Shown: positions 18,753-28,125 of the stretch, in pieces
How positions within the stretch are numbered: position 1 is the first letter of the stretch
Layout of the letters: each line of letters opens with the position of its first letter
DNA from: UBA1141 sp963665155
GTDB taxonomy: Bacteria > Chloroflexota > Dehalococcoidia > Lucifugimonadales > UBA3495
Direction: 5' to 3'
DNA length: 64,000 nucleotides
Assembly (NCBI GenBank): GCA_963665155.2
Contig: CAXXFI010000002.1
Coordinates: forward strand, 1,178,001-1,242,000
The notes under the pieces: model-generated
Database searches by the model: none
Seen by the model: only the letters and a program-made list of their open reading frames with translations
Told to the model about the DNA's origin: nothing
Position numbers and translations under genes: made by a program

Positions 18753-19455
18753 TTACCCAAGGCTTGGTAGGGGCTGGTGCTGCGACAGCAATCCGCTTAA
18801 TCGCCTCAGCGCGATGCTCTCCGTTCGATTCTACTTCTCCGAAGACTGCCTCCCAATCACCATCGTCAATCGTTTGAAGCGTGCCCACAGCTGTTGAGGA
18901 GAGCAAGGCTCTGATGCTGTCATTTAGCAATTCAGACAAATCGTTCCCGTTAGGATTAGCGGGATATTCAATCGTCAATTCCTCCCCGTTCTGCTTAAAC
19001 TGTTCCCAAACATAGACCATTTGCTCTTTCAACTCCTCGTCTTTTTTCCTTCAAGCAGTTTGATTACGAGGAGTTCCAACGCGGAGAGTTTTGCTTGGAG
19101 AGCGCTGTTCTCTCTCCATAGTTTAGTAACGGATGGCGTCAACGACGCCGCTACTGCGAACATGATTGATCTTTAGCCTCTCTTTGTCTCCTGAAGACGG
19201 ATAGAGGAAAACGTCGCCCTCGTCACCGTCCACGAATCAACCCGGCAGTATGTCTATGTGGAAGTCTGTCGCGCCAGTGTCGTCCCAAACACGTATGGCG
19301 GCTCCCTTTAACGAAATAATATAGTTCTCACGAAGTACGCCCTCGACCGTCTCGTGAATTTCTTTTAGTGTTTCTCCTGCTGACCTTACCCCCGAGAACA
19401 GAAACAGTGGCAAAGAGAGTCCTCCGGGTAAAATAGGACATAGTAAGGAGGGCTC

Positions 19456-19722
19456 ATGGCACGGAAGAGGTACACAGAGGAGCAGATCATAGGGGTCCTG
19501 AACGAGGCAGAGGCAGGGGCCAAGACAGGGGAGCTGTGCCGCAGGCACGGCATGAGCGAAGGCACCTTCTACAAGTGGAAAGCCAAGTACGCCGGGCTGA
19601 CGTTGAACGAGTTGAAGAGGCTAAGGTCCGTTGAGGAAGAGAACCGGCGCCTGAAGCAGATTGTGGCCCAGCAGGCGTTGGACAACTGGTCTCTGAAGGA
19701 GTTGCTGGCAAAAAACTTCTGA
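19456..19722 (+). CDS. IS3-family transposase OrfA
   Basis: The 88-residue HTH protein starts MARKRYTEEQIIGVLNEAEA and has CRRHGMSEGTFYKWKAKYAG, the standard helix-turn-helix of this group, then a leucine-zipper-like stretch EEENRRLKQIVAQQALDNWS. In IS3 elements OrfA binds the ends and, fused to OrfB by programmed -1 frameshifting, forms the transposase. OrfB begins 8 bp later. Confidence 0.92.
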   Translation: MARKRYTEEQIIGVLNEAEAGAKTGELCRRHGMSEGTFYKWKAKYAGLTLNELKRLRSVEEENRRLKQIVAQQALDNWSLKELLAKNF

Positions 19723-19730
19723 AGCCCAAG

Positions 19731-20545
19731 GTGAGGAAGATGGCAGCGGCATATGCCATAGAGAGTCTTGGGCTGAGTGAGAGGAGGGCCTGTCTGCTTA
19801 CTGGTATCTCACCCTCGGTCTATCGGTACAAGTCGAAGCAGGGTGATGATGCTGTCCTGCGTCGCAGAATGCGTGAGCTGGCATGGGAGAGGAAGCGCTT
19901 TGGCAGTCCCAGGTTGCACATCATGCTGAAGAGAGAAGGCCTGGTGATCAATCACAAGCGTACAGAGCGCATCTACAGTGAAGAGGGGCTTGCGCTCAGG
20001 AAGAAGAGGAGGCGCAAAGGGGCGGCAGGGGTCCGGGAGACCATTCCATCTCCTGTACGTCCTAATCAGAGGTGGTCCATGGACTTTGTCTCTGATAGCA
20101 CTGTGACCGGTCGGCGCTTCCGGGCATTGGCCATAGTGGACGACTATTCACGGGAGTGCCCAGCCATCGAGGTAGATACCTCTCTGGGAGGCGCCAGAGT
20201 GGTGGGAGTCCTGGAGAGACTGGAAGAGACACGGGGACTACCTGAGGTGATCACTGTGGACAACGGCCCGGAGTTCGCAAGCAAGGCCATGGATGAGTGG
20301 CCTATCGGAGGGGCATCAAGTTAAGCTTTATACGTCCTGGCAAGCCGGTAGAGAACGCCTTTGCTGAGAGCTTCAACGGCCGACTACGCGACGAATGCTT
20401 GAACATCAACTGGTTCATGAGTGTAAGGCATACCAGGGAGATCATAGAGAACTGGCGGCAGGACTACAACGAGGTCAGGCCCCACAGTTCCCTGAAGGGT
20501 AAAACGCCCAAAGAGTTTGCTGGCTCTATGGCTGGACTCTACTAG
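19731..20545 (+). pseudogene. IS3-family transposase OrfB, one frameshift
   Basis: The rve-type integrase core is present: PNQRWSMDFVSDSTVTGRRF (first Asp), VITVDNGPEFASKAMDEW (second Asp) and PVENAFAESFNGRLRDECLN (Glu). Around 20297 the frame shifts: GATGAGTGGCC lacks one G relative to the expected DEWAYRRG reading, so the protein is split after 197 codons and resumes in the next frame to the stop at 20545. Either a real inactivating deletion or a homopolymer read error. Confidence 0.88.
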
Positions 20546-20827
20546 CCAATGATACTAACTTCGGGGTAAAGTCACTGCAGCAGTGTCATCGTGTGGGAAG
20601 TAGCAGGTGATGTCCAAGTCGTAGGAGGCCTTAATCATCGTACCCTTCCTCTTTGATCGTGCTTCTTTTATCCTGGCACTCTTGAACTTTCCACGGAGAA
20701 GCATCTTTACTTCTTCCGCACGATCTTGGAGTTCATTGAGTTCTGTACTTCCAGGAGCCAACGTTTGTTGCTGTAATATGGTTTCAAGATATTCGTTCTC
20801 GATTGCCAGCCGGAAGATGTGGCGCGG

Positions 20828-21122
20828 TTAAAAAGGGCGTGCCCCGCACCAGGTAGCGATACGTTTCTCGTTAAGCGATTAGAGTGGTTCAATTTTGTAG
20901 AAAGAGGAAACTTCCGGAGAACCCAGTTTCAAAAACTTGAAGAATCTCTCTTCGGTGTTCCGTTCTATAGAAGAAAAAGCCGAGCAACATAATGACACAA
21001 CGTCAGTTTCCGGTATCCGGAGTGACTCAAGTCACCTGGCGTCATTTTCAAAGTGGCGGTGCGTGTGCTTGTCGGCATCGGGATCATTCTGTTGGGCCTT
21101 TGCTTCGCTCCCTTAGCCTATA
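20828..21122. other. Unassigned sequence upstream of the CD-NTase remnant
   Basis: It should contain the original CD-NTase start, but an in-frame TAA at 20828-20830 blocks the frame and no promoter is evident. Confidence 0.35.
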
Positions 21123-21285
21123 TTGTTAAAGGGCATTGGCGCTTATCTGGACTTCTACAACCCAGAGCGCCCCTACCAGGCCCTGGGTTACCGCACGCCG
21201 GGAGAGGTGTTCGAAAAAGAACAGCAAGGGATGAGTTTACAGGAACAGGAACAAGTAGCAGTATTAATATCCCGGCACCAGGACC
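21123..21285 (+). pseudogene. IS3-family OrfB C-terminal fragment
   Basis: The translation GIGAYLDFYNPERPYQALGY followed by RTPGEVFEKEQ is the conserved C-terminus of IS3-family OrfB proteins. The catalytic core is missing. An IS66-type element is inserted directly after it (target duplication CCAGGACC), and the few remaining codons continue at 22715. Confidence 0.85.
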
Positions 21286-22714
21286 GTAGATGTTCAGGGT
21301 TGATGAGGTGAATTGGTCGAAAGGCGTCGGGAAGCATCGGAGCAACCGAAGATGTAGTTATGGTAAACCTGAAACATGGACATCGATTTTGAATTGGCCA
21401 CAGCGAGCCGGGAAGCACTGCTGGCAGTCATAGCCGAGCTAATGGCCTCCAATGCCCAATTGCGACAACAGGTTGCGGCATTGGAGGCCCGTTGGAACAA
21501 CCGGAACTCGCTTGGGATGCCGGGTAACAAGTCACTCTCAGACCGGCAGGCACCAAGAAAGGAGACCCGCAAAAGTCGACCCCATGGCTTCGCTAGGGTA
21601 CGGATGGCGCCAAACCACCGGGTGGAGCATGCCCTGGCTGCCTGTCCAGAGTGTGGGACCGACCTGGTTGGGGGATGGATACAGCGGACCCGAGAAGTCA
21701 TTGAGATTCCCGTGGTTCTGGTCCAGGTAACTGCGCATGTTTTTGTGGCACGAGTTTGTCCCATGTGTGAGCGGCGCCGGGTGCCCAAGGTGGATTTGAA
21801 GGACGCAGTGGTGGGTAGGCAACGCTTAGGGATCAACCTGGTCAGCCTGATAGCCACGCTACGGGAAGAAGGCCGGCTACCCATTCGGACGATCCAATGG
21901 TATTTGAAGACGGTACACCAGTTACACCTGAGCGTTGGCGGCATAGTCCAGGCGATCCACAAGGCGGCTCGACAAGCCCAACCCGCAGTGGCCGAGGTGC
22001 TGAAACTCATTCGAGCCAGCCCAATGGTGCAGGCCGACGAAACCGGTTGGCGCCAGGACGGGGTCAATGGTTTCGTCTGGACCTTCAGCACCCCCACCGA
22101 GCGGTACTTCCTGCGTCGTGGCCGACACAAGGAAGTGGTAGATGAGGTGCTGGACGAGTCCTTCAGCGGGGTGCTGGTGAGCGATTTTTACGCCGCATAT
22201 AACATTACCCTGGCCTGAAGCAACGGTGCTGGGCCCACCTGCTGCGGGACATCCATGACCTGAGGGTGCAGTATCCGGAGGATGCCAAGCTTGCCCGGTG
22301 GGCAGGGGCCATCCACAAAATCTACGCTGAGGCGAAAGCCTTGGTCCATCTGGAGGCCCGGCAGCGGTGTCTTGCCCAACTGAGGCTGGAGCGGAAACTG
22401 CTGGCCCGCTGTCGCCCGTTACTTGATGACTCATTGGCAGTCCAAGGCAAGCTCTGTCAGGGTATTGAGCGCTTCATCAAAGAATTGTTTGTCTTTGTTG
22501 CTGAGCCTTACGTGCCACCGGACAACAACGCCGCCGAGGGAAGCCTACGTCATCTGGTAACGAGTCGTAAAACCAGTGGTGGCACCCGGTCTGAACAGGG
22601 CACCAGCAGCAAGATGGCCCTAGCATCGTTCTTCGGCAACTGGCGTGCCAGAGAACTGAACCCCTTCTTGGCTTGCCGACAGTTACTCACATCCCCTCAA
22701 GTCTGAACATTTAC
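21286..22714 (+). mobile_element. IS66-family element, 1429 bp
   Basis: The ends are inverted repeats starting GTAGATGTTCAGGGTTGA and GTAAATGTTCAGACTTGA. It is flanked by a perfect 8-bp direct repeat CCAGGACC (21278-21285 and 22715-22722), the duplication length expected for IS66. It carries only the TnpC-type gene; no TnpA or TnpB is present. It sits inside an older IS3 remnant. Confidence 0.93.
21376..22706 (+). pseudogene. IS66-family transposase (TnpC-like), frameshifted
   Basis: The N-terminal 280 codons have a leucine-rich coiled coil (LMASNAQLRQQVAALEARW), a zinc-finger pair CPECGTDL and CPMCERR, and the catalytic ADETGWR and SDFYAAYN motifs. At about 22205 one base appears missing (expected YNHYPGLKQRCWAHLLRD), shifting the frame. 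The C-terminal part resumes at 22266 and contains NNAAEGSLRHLV, with the catalytic Glu, and the final IS66 C-domain. The element is probably inactive. Confidence 0.88.
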
Positions 22715-22789
22715 CCAGGACCTTGCCTCGGGTAGCGGGACACTTTCTTAATCTGGCCTCTTTACTGTCTAAATAACGGGTCCACCTAA

Positions 22790-23063
22790 GACCTCTCCGC
22801 CAATAAATCCCTCGCCACTTTGAGTTGGCCGATCTGTTGGTAGAGCCAGGCAACAAGGGCATCATCAAACTTCTGCCCTTTGTCATGGTTTCCATCGAAT
22901 ACCCCGGCCGCTTCTTCCAACAGTCCTTCTTCCATGCCTGAATTTGGCCGGGATGAACATCGTACCCGGCGGAGAGTTGGGCCACTGTATTCTCTCCCCT
23001 CAACGCCTCCGGATCTACCTTAGCCTTGAATGATGCGCCGTGCTTCCTCGGTTCTTTTGACAC
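22790..23063 (-). pseudogene. IS3-family OrfA remnant
   Basis: The start MSKEPRKHGASFKAKVDPEA followed by LRGENTVAQLSAGYDVHPGQ and IQAWKK is an IS3-type OrfA HTH. After that the frame shifts; the other frame gives QQIGQLKVARDLLAERS, the usual OrfA end. No OrfB follows. It lies tail to tail with the OrfB fragment at 21123. Confidence 0.75.
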
Positions 23064-23484
23064 GTCCCACTCCTCCTCGACAGCATCAACTGTCAGTATT
23101 TTAAGAGCAAGACTCTCACTTAGCTATCTCTCCGGAAAACCGAGGCCACCTCAATGTGTATCTGCGATGGCCACGTAGGGGGCAGACGATAGTGGCCAGA
23201 TGGCTATTCGATATTCGCAACCAGAGTCGATTCTATCGAGAGATCATATGAGAGGATTCATTGAGCTGTGTCCGTTGCTGTCGTCATCTACGGGTCAAAA
23301 AATCGCTAAAAGAGTAACTTCAGGCACCTCGAACGGAAGATCTAAATCCTGAATTTGCTCTATAACAAGTCTCCGGCCCCTGTCGATTCGATAATTGAAC
23401 TTCATCAACGTTATATGGCGCTGGGGAGGTAATCGCGCTCCTGAATCCCCTTCCTTCGGAATGGTGATTCAACCGCGGCAACAG
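23064..23484. other. Stretch without a recognisable gene
   Basis: No credible frame, RNA or repeat seen. Confidence 0.4.
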
Positions 23485-24689
23485 CTACCAATCTAGTAAA
23501 TAATTAAATTCACTCTCGCCAACGAATTCAATCGCGGAGACAACCCCCGTGACTACCCCTCCTGTCGTGGTGACCCTGTCTTCGATACTGTAGAGGAGCA
23601 GCGGATTCTTAAGAATTTGCGCAGAGAGACTCGCCACTCGGGCCCCATTCCTTTTACCCCAACGCAAGGCTTGTTCCATCACCGGATGGCCAATTCTAAG
23701 TATATGTTTATTCGCTTCTTCGCCTTTATATTTTTTGTCCAACACGAGTTCCTGATAGTTGGGGAGCATGTTTAAGTTGCCCATCCATTCTTGGGGAGTG
23801 AGGAATGACAACCCTTCTTCGTCTTCCCTGAGCTGCCTGCCATTTAGGGAGAGGGCGGACCTGAAGAACGGCAGTAATTATTGTAGATCAACATGTGGTA
23901 TTTGAGATGATGCACCGTCGATATCGAATTGCGCTACATTTCCAACTAATCCTCGGGCCATTGCTAAAGCGTCTTCACCTCCAAAACTTGCGGTCTTTTT
24001 GTCGATCCATGCTGTTAGTGAATCAGGGGTTTGGGAATCTGCTTCCGAAAAAAGCTCTCCGATAATTGATGGCGAGGTCATTCCAATGACGAGTTGCTTC
24101 AGGTCTTCGCCGCCTTCCATTACGTGACCGAATGCCGTGGTTATGAAATCCAGTATTTGATCTAGTTTCTCCCATATCAGGGCCTCTACAGTGTCCGGGT
24201 TTCTCATTCCGACTACCTGTACCTGTTGCGTCTGCCCAATACGGTTTAATCTCCCAACTAGTTGGTGAAGCCTCATAGGGCTCCAAGGTAAATCGACATG
24301 GAAAAGTACGTGACAGCGCTCTTGGAGGTCGATGCCTTCACCGCCAGCCTCGGTTGAGACCAAGAAATTTATCGAGCCCTTAATAAGTTTATCTGCGGCC
24401 TGCTCTCTTTTCTCAAATAGGGTACCGGAGACACCTGACTCGTCCAGAACCTCTTCAGCCCTGTCATCTCCATTTATGAACGTTACACAGTTTTCGCCAT
24501 GCCGTTTGATAAGTTCTGTCATCACCAAAGATTGTGTTGCCTTGTACATAGTAAACAAGAGTATGGGTTCAGCGCGAAATTTTAAGTCGATAATTCTCCA
24601 TAATCTCTTTAATATTTGTTTCCTCCCCAATGTTTTCAGAAGCCGCAATCAACTCCTCTAATCGGGATTATGTTGGCAACCAGCAAAAG
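23485..24689 (-). pseudogene. SNF2-type helicase, C-terminal part (segment 4 of a split gene)
   Basis: The frame contains the second RecA-like helicase domain: FRAEPILLFTMYKATQSLVM, a motif IV/V region INFLVSTEAGGEGIDLQERC, and motif VI LHQLVGRLNRIGQTQQVQV. An in-frame TAA at 23878-23880 separates it from its tail, which resumes with FFRSALSLNGRQLREDEEGL and runs to 23485. Upstream, a frameshift near 24620 links it to RLEELIAASENIGEETNIKE at about 24660. Further 5' segments lie beyond three insertion elements at 26041-26128, 28111-28125 and 29584-29782. Such long SNF2-family proteins occur in phage-defence islands. Helicase identity is clear; the defence role is inferred from position beside the CBASS-like remnant. 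Confidence 0.8.
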
Positions 24690-24713
24690 TGGGACACTTT
24701 TGTTAAGGAGAGA

Positions 24714-25547
24714 TCAAGGGTATATGGCAGTATTGTAGGACTCTCGGCGCTGGCGGTTGTAGCGTTGACGCCATTGTAAAGTCTGAGCTTTCACCTCCCT
24801 CCTTCTGATCAAGATCCCTTCCCGTCTCCCCCTTAAGACATCATCTGGCGTCACGTTGCTCAAGGCTTTGTGATAGCGACGGTGGTTGTAGTACTCCACG
24901 AAGCCAGCGATGGCCTTCTCCAGATCACCAGGGATCTCATACGGGACCTGGTTGGTCCGGCCCTCCAAGGGCACTTCTGTCATACCAGTAGCGTCAATGG
25001 CTAGCTGGACCACCTGGATCAGGGAATCAGATGTCACGTCCAGTTGCAGCTTCCAGGCCAGGATGAATCGGGAGTAGTCGTCCATCACGGTTACCATGTA
25101 GTAGTAGCCCCAGCCGACCACCCGGAAATACGAGGCATCGGTAGCCCACATCTGATGCGGACCGCTGGTCTTGCGTTGGTACTCTTTGCCGGCCAGAAGC
25201 TTCATATCGGGAGGTTTTACCAGCCCTTCCCTCTTCAAGAGGCGGTACACCGTAGATTCACCGACCGATAAATCCTGGTAGTCGGTGATCCAAGTGGCCA
25301 GTTGCCGGCTGCTCCACTCCGGAGACTCTCTGGCCGCCGCCAAGACCCTGGCCTCTTCCGGTGGGCTAAGCTTATTCCAGGGAATCCAGGTACTGGCGAT
25401 GGAGCTGTCTTGCTTCCCTTGCAGTGCACGGGCTCGCCACCGGTAGTAGGTACTCTTGGGCACCTGCAGTTGGGTGAGAAGCTTCCGTTTTCCCCACTGG
25501 GTCTCTTCCACCCGGGTTATGATGTTCGACCTCTCCTGGGCGCTCAT
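24714..25547 (-). pseudogene. IS3-family OrfB lacking the DDE core centre
   Basis: The N-terminus (MSAQERSNIITRVEETQWGK) and the start of the rve domain (HQMWATDASYFRVVGWGYYY, first Asp) are intact, as is the C-terminus (EYYNHRRYHKALSNVTPDDV). Between them the sequence passes directly from MTEVPLEGRT to NQVPYEIPGDLEKAI. The DNG motif with the second Asp and the helix with the catalytic Glu are absent, a loss of roughly 50 residues compared with the family. The frame is open at 277 codons, so this is an in-frame deletion, and the enzyme should be inactive. Confidence 0.85.
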
Positions 25548-26008
25548 CCGCCTGCGGCCCCATCGAAAGCTGGGATGGCCGTTTTTTTGAAGCGGTGGAC
25601 CTCCAGGGAAAGGTCGGCAACCAGTTGTTTCAGATCGTAGTTCTCCCGTTTGAGGTGTTCGATCTCCTGACGGGCGGCGTCTCTCACCGTGTCCCGGGTG
25701 AGACGCTCTTTCCCCGCTTCCATGAACTCCTTGGTCCAGGCATAGAATACGCCTGGCTTGATCCCCTCTCGTCGGCAGAGGTCACTCACGGTCACTTCCC
25801 GGCGGAACCCTTCCAGGACGATGCGGATCTTATCTTCCGGAGCGTACTTCCTACGGGTGGCGGATCTGACTTGCCGGATGAAAGTCTTGGTCTCTTCAGT
25901 CGGGGTCTCTGCGGCTCGGCCTTGATCGCTGTTATTCTGAGACACTTCTGGCTCCTTTCTTGATGTGGATAATTTATACCCAACACCAGGAGTCCAACCC
26001 ACCATCAC
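25544..26008 (-). CDS. IS3-family OrfA
   Basis: The HTH region reads RRKYAPEDKIRIVLEGFRRE and SDLCRREGIKPGVFYAWTKE, followed by a coiled coil EIEHLKRENYDLKQLVADLS. The 154-residue frame may begin too early; several in-frame Met/Val codons lie inside, and the family start is usually nearer the HTH. It overlaps OrfB by four bases. Confidence 0.85.
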   Translation of the reverse strand: MMVGWTPGVGYKLSTSRKEPEVSQNNSDQGRAAETPTEETKTFIRQVRSATRRKYAPEDKIRIVLEGFRREVTVSDLCRREGIKPGVFYAWTKEFMEAGKERLTRDTVRDAARQEIEHLKRENYDLKQLVADLSLEVHRFKKTAIPAFDGAAGG

Positions 26009-26040
26009 CCTCAGGTTTTTCTCCCCTTAAAAGTGTCCCA

Positions 26041-26128
26041 TTATCGCTGAACGCCTACACATCAGCTGGATTGAGTGTTGGCTTAGCTCATCTTCTTCTC
26101 GCTGGTTCAATATGTCGAAATCAAGCTT
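26041..26128 (-). pseudogene. SNF2-type helicase, segment 3 between IS3 and IS1182
   Basis: The 88-bp sliver encodes KLDFDILNQREEDELSQHSI and a few more residues on the minus strand. It continues in frame from the segment beyond IS1182 copy B (GVLEA then D-F-D-I) when that element is removed. It matches the acidic helical linker expected between the two helicase lobes. Confidence 0.55.
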
Positions 26129-28110
26129 GATTCCCTCGTAAAAACCCCTCGTCCTCCGGGGGCAATGGGAGGATAATGTGGGGAAAGGGCGTTGGGGCAG
26201 CGCCTGGCCGAGGGAGGGGAGGATGTTCCGAATACGAGACCCGCAAGAGAGCCTCTGGCAGTCCCAGTTCCTGGTGACGCCGAAGAAGGCTAAGCGTCTG
26301 GAGAGAAGTTGGGCCGAGGTTTTCCGAAACGAGGCGCTCCCCCTGATTGACGAGGAGCGCTTTGCTCCCATGTACTGCGTGGACAACGGCCGTCCCAACC
26401 GGGCGGTGCAGACCGTCCTTGGGGTCCACCTCCTCAAAGAGATGTTCAACCTCACCGACGATGAAGCTCTGGAACAACTAGAGTTCAACCTGCTCTGGCA
26501 CCACGCCCTGCGGCTGGACATCGAGGAGACCCACCTGCCCCAGAAGACCCTCCACAACTTCCGAGTTCGCCTGATGCAGCACGACGGTGGCCGGCTGGCT
26601 TTCCAGGAGACCACGGACCGGATCATCCAGGCGCTGGGCATACGCACCGGAAAGCAACGGCTGGACTCCACCCACATCATGAGCAACATCGCCACACTCA
26701 CCCGGCTGGGCCTGTTCTGTGAGACGATGCGGTTGTTCCTGCGGGCCTTGCGCTGGGAGCACCCAGAGCTTCGCCCTGGGGTTCCGGAGGGCCTCCTAGG
26801 GCGCTATTTGAAGGAAGAAGACGAGGCGACCCACTACGAGGACGCCCGCACGGGGGAGGGTCGGCGACGCCTTTCGGTCTGTGCCCGGGACCTCTACCGG
26901 CTGGTGGACCGGTTCCATGGCACGACTGCTGCCCAGCTGGAGGAGTACCGGCTGCTGGAGCGGCTGCTGCGGGAGCAGTGCCATGTGGGCAAACACCGGG
27001 ACGGGCGCCCCAGGGACGATGACGACGATGCTGGGGAATGCAAGGTGCCCGTGGCCTTGAAGGACCCGAAGCAGGTGTCCGCCGACTCGCTGCAATCGCC
27101 CCACGACCCGGATGTGACCTACAGCGGCCACAAGGGGAAGGGGTACGAGGTGCAGGTGGCGGAGACCTGCCACGAGGAGAACGCCACCCAGCTCATCACC
27201 CACGTGGAGGTGACCCCCTCGAGTGGGAGCGACACCGACGTGAGCGTGCCGGTCGTTGACGGGCTCGCGGAGCGGAAGGTCCGACCGGACGAGCTCTTCG
27301 CCGACACGGCGTATGGGTCGGGCCGCAATGCCTTCGAAGCCTCGCGCCGGGGAACGGAACTGGTGAGCCCGGTGGCGGGGTCGGCGCCGGGGAACTCGCA
27401 CGAAGGAGAGGGTGACGGACCACCGCCGCTCACCGCCGCGGACTTTCAGATCGACGTCACAGGGGAGCAGGCCACGGTGTGCCCCGCCGGCCACCCGTCC
27501 ATCGAGGAGCACGAGTTGGAGGATGCGCCGGAGCGGGTAGAGGTCCACTTTGCCAGGACAACATGCGAGCCCTGCCCCTTGCGGTCCCGTTGCCCAGTGA
27601 AGCTGGACCGGCGTGCGGGGGCCTACGTCCTCAAGGCGGACCTGGTGAAGGTGAACATCGAGCGGCGCCGGAGGGCCGAGGCCACCGAGGAGTGGCGCAA
27701 GCGGTATGCCATAAGGGCCGGGATCGAGGGAACGAACTCCGAGCTGAAGCGCGCCCACGGGCTTGGGCGCTTGCGGGTGCGAGGGGGCCGTCGGGTGCGG
27801 CTTGCCGTCTACCTGAAGGCGTTGGCGTGCAACTTCAAGCGGATGGTCCATGCACGCCTGGTGGAGATGGAGAACACGGCTCAGCGGGCGGTCGGGACGG
27901 CACCTGCGGTCACGGCCGCATGAGGGCGCCGCTCCACAGCTTCCACCGGGTGCCCTGAGCCACGGAAGGGGTACCGCAACGGGATCACGCTTGTCCTGAG
28001 CGCGGCAGATGGTGCGGTGAGGCCAGCAGCCGGCATCCCGTGGCCTCCTCCCTTCCAGGCCCCTTCGCACGCCAGGGTTCATCTCAAACAGGCCTTTTTG
28101 CGAGGGAATC
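26129..28110 (+). mobile_element. IS1182-family insertion sequence, copy B (1982 bp), intact
   Basis: The ends are GATTCCCTCGTAAAAACCCC and, in reverse complement, GATTCCCTCGCAAAAAGGCC, identical to copy A and inverted relative to it. Flanks are AAGCTT and AATATT, which agree at four of six positions, so the target duplication is imperfect or has mutated. The transposase frame is complete. It lies inside the SNF2 helicase gene. Confidence 0.92.
26178..27923 (+). CDS. IS1182-family transposase (intact copy)
   Basis: Up to 581 residues. An alternative ATG at 26223 (MFRIRDPQESLWQ) follows a GGAGGGGAGG ribosome site and is my preferred start, giving 566 residues. It has the N-terminal DUF772-like domain (FNLTDDEALEQLEFNLLWHH), the first catalytic Asp in GKQRLDSTHIMSNIA, a second in DELFADTAYGSGRNAF, the Cys cluster CEPCPLRSRCP, and a C-terminal RAGIEGTNSELKRAHGLGRL with the Glu. 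A DNA cut-and-paste transposase; this copy could mobilise copy A. Confidence 0.92.
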   Translation: MGKGRWGSAWPREGRMFRIRDPQESLWQSQFLVTPKKAKRLERSWAEVFRNEALPLIDEERFAPMYCVDNGRPNRAVQTVLGVHLLKEMFNLTDDEALEQLEFNLLWHHALRLDIEETHLPQKTLHNFRVRLMQHDGGRLAFQETTDRIIQALGIRTGKQRLDSTHIMSNIATLTRLGLFCETMRLFLRALRWEHPELRPGVPEGLLGRYLKEEDEATHYEDARTGEGRRRLSVCARDLYRLVDRFHGTTAAQLEEYRLLERLLREQCHVGKHRDGRPRDDDDDAGECKVPVALKDPKQVSADSLQSPHDPDVTYSGHKGKGYEVQVAETCHEENATQLITHVEVTPSSGSDTDVSVPVVDGLAERKVRPDELFADTAYGSGRNAFEASRRGTELVSPVAGSAPGNSHEGEGDGPPPLTAADFQIDVTGEQATVCPAGHPSIEEHELEDAPERVEVHFARTTCEPCPLRSRCPVKLDRRAGAYVLKADLVKVNIERRRRAEATEEWRKRYAIRAGIEGTNSELKRAHGLGRLRVRGGRRVRLAVYLKALACNFKRMVHARLVEMENTAQRAVGTAPAVTAA

Positions 28111-28125
28111 AATATTAGCTTCTAG
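28111..28125 (-). pseudogene. SNF2-type helicase, segment 2, 15-bp sliver
   Basis: Five codons (L-E-A-N-I) between IS1182 copy B and IS701 copy 1. They connect the flanking helicase segments in frame when both elements are removed. It includes the CTAG target at 28122-28125. Confidence 0.4.

Larger units (their letters stand above)
19381..20574 (+). mobile_element. IS3-family element (IS407-like group), 1194 bp, inside the CD-NTase gene
   Basis: The ends are inverted repeats beginning TGACCTTACCCCCGA (left) and TGACTTTACCCCGAA (right, reverse complement). The direct repeat CTGC flanks it at 19377-19380 and 20575-20578; a 4-bp duplication is usual in the IS407 group. It carries orfA and a frameshifted orfB. 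Insertion is opposite to the host gene. Confidence 0.92.
18745..20827 (-). pseudogene. CD-NTase (cGAS/DncV-like cyclase), interrupted by IS3 and further mutated
   Basis: The N-terminal part (20827-20575) reads AIENEYLETILQQQTL, then KRKGTMIKASYDLDITCYFP, with the nucleotidyltransferase G-T..D-x-D active site. An IS3 element (19381-20574, target duplication CTGC) cuts it in the next helix. Deleting the IS and one CTGC joins HDDTAA to GETLKEIHETVEGVL in frame, leading to DFHIDILPG with the third catalytic Asp. A TGA follows where the family pattern suggests Arg. Then come FVDGDEGDVFLYPSSGDKER, a frameshift, KLWRENSALQAKLSALELLV, another shift at an AAAAAA run, and the C-terminal WEQFKQNGEELTIEYPANPN and GNDLSELLNDSI. 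Such enzymes make the cyclic nucleotide signal sensed by the SAVED effector downstream. Confidence 0.82.
24690..26040 (-). mobile_element. IS3-family element, 1351 bp, with internally deleted OrfB
   Basis: The ends are TGGGACACTTTTGTTAAGGAG and, in reverse complement, TGGGACACTTTTAAGGGGAG. No clean target duplication is visible. It carries OrfA (25544-26008) and OrfB (24714-25547) on the minus strand, overlapping by four bases. It splits the SNF2 helicase gene. Confidence 0.88.
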
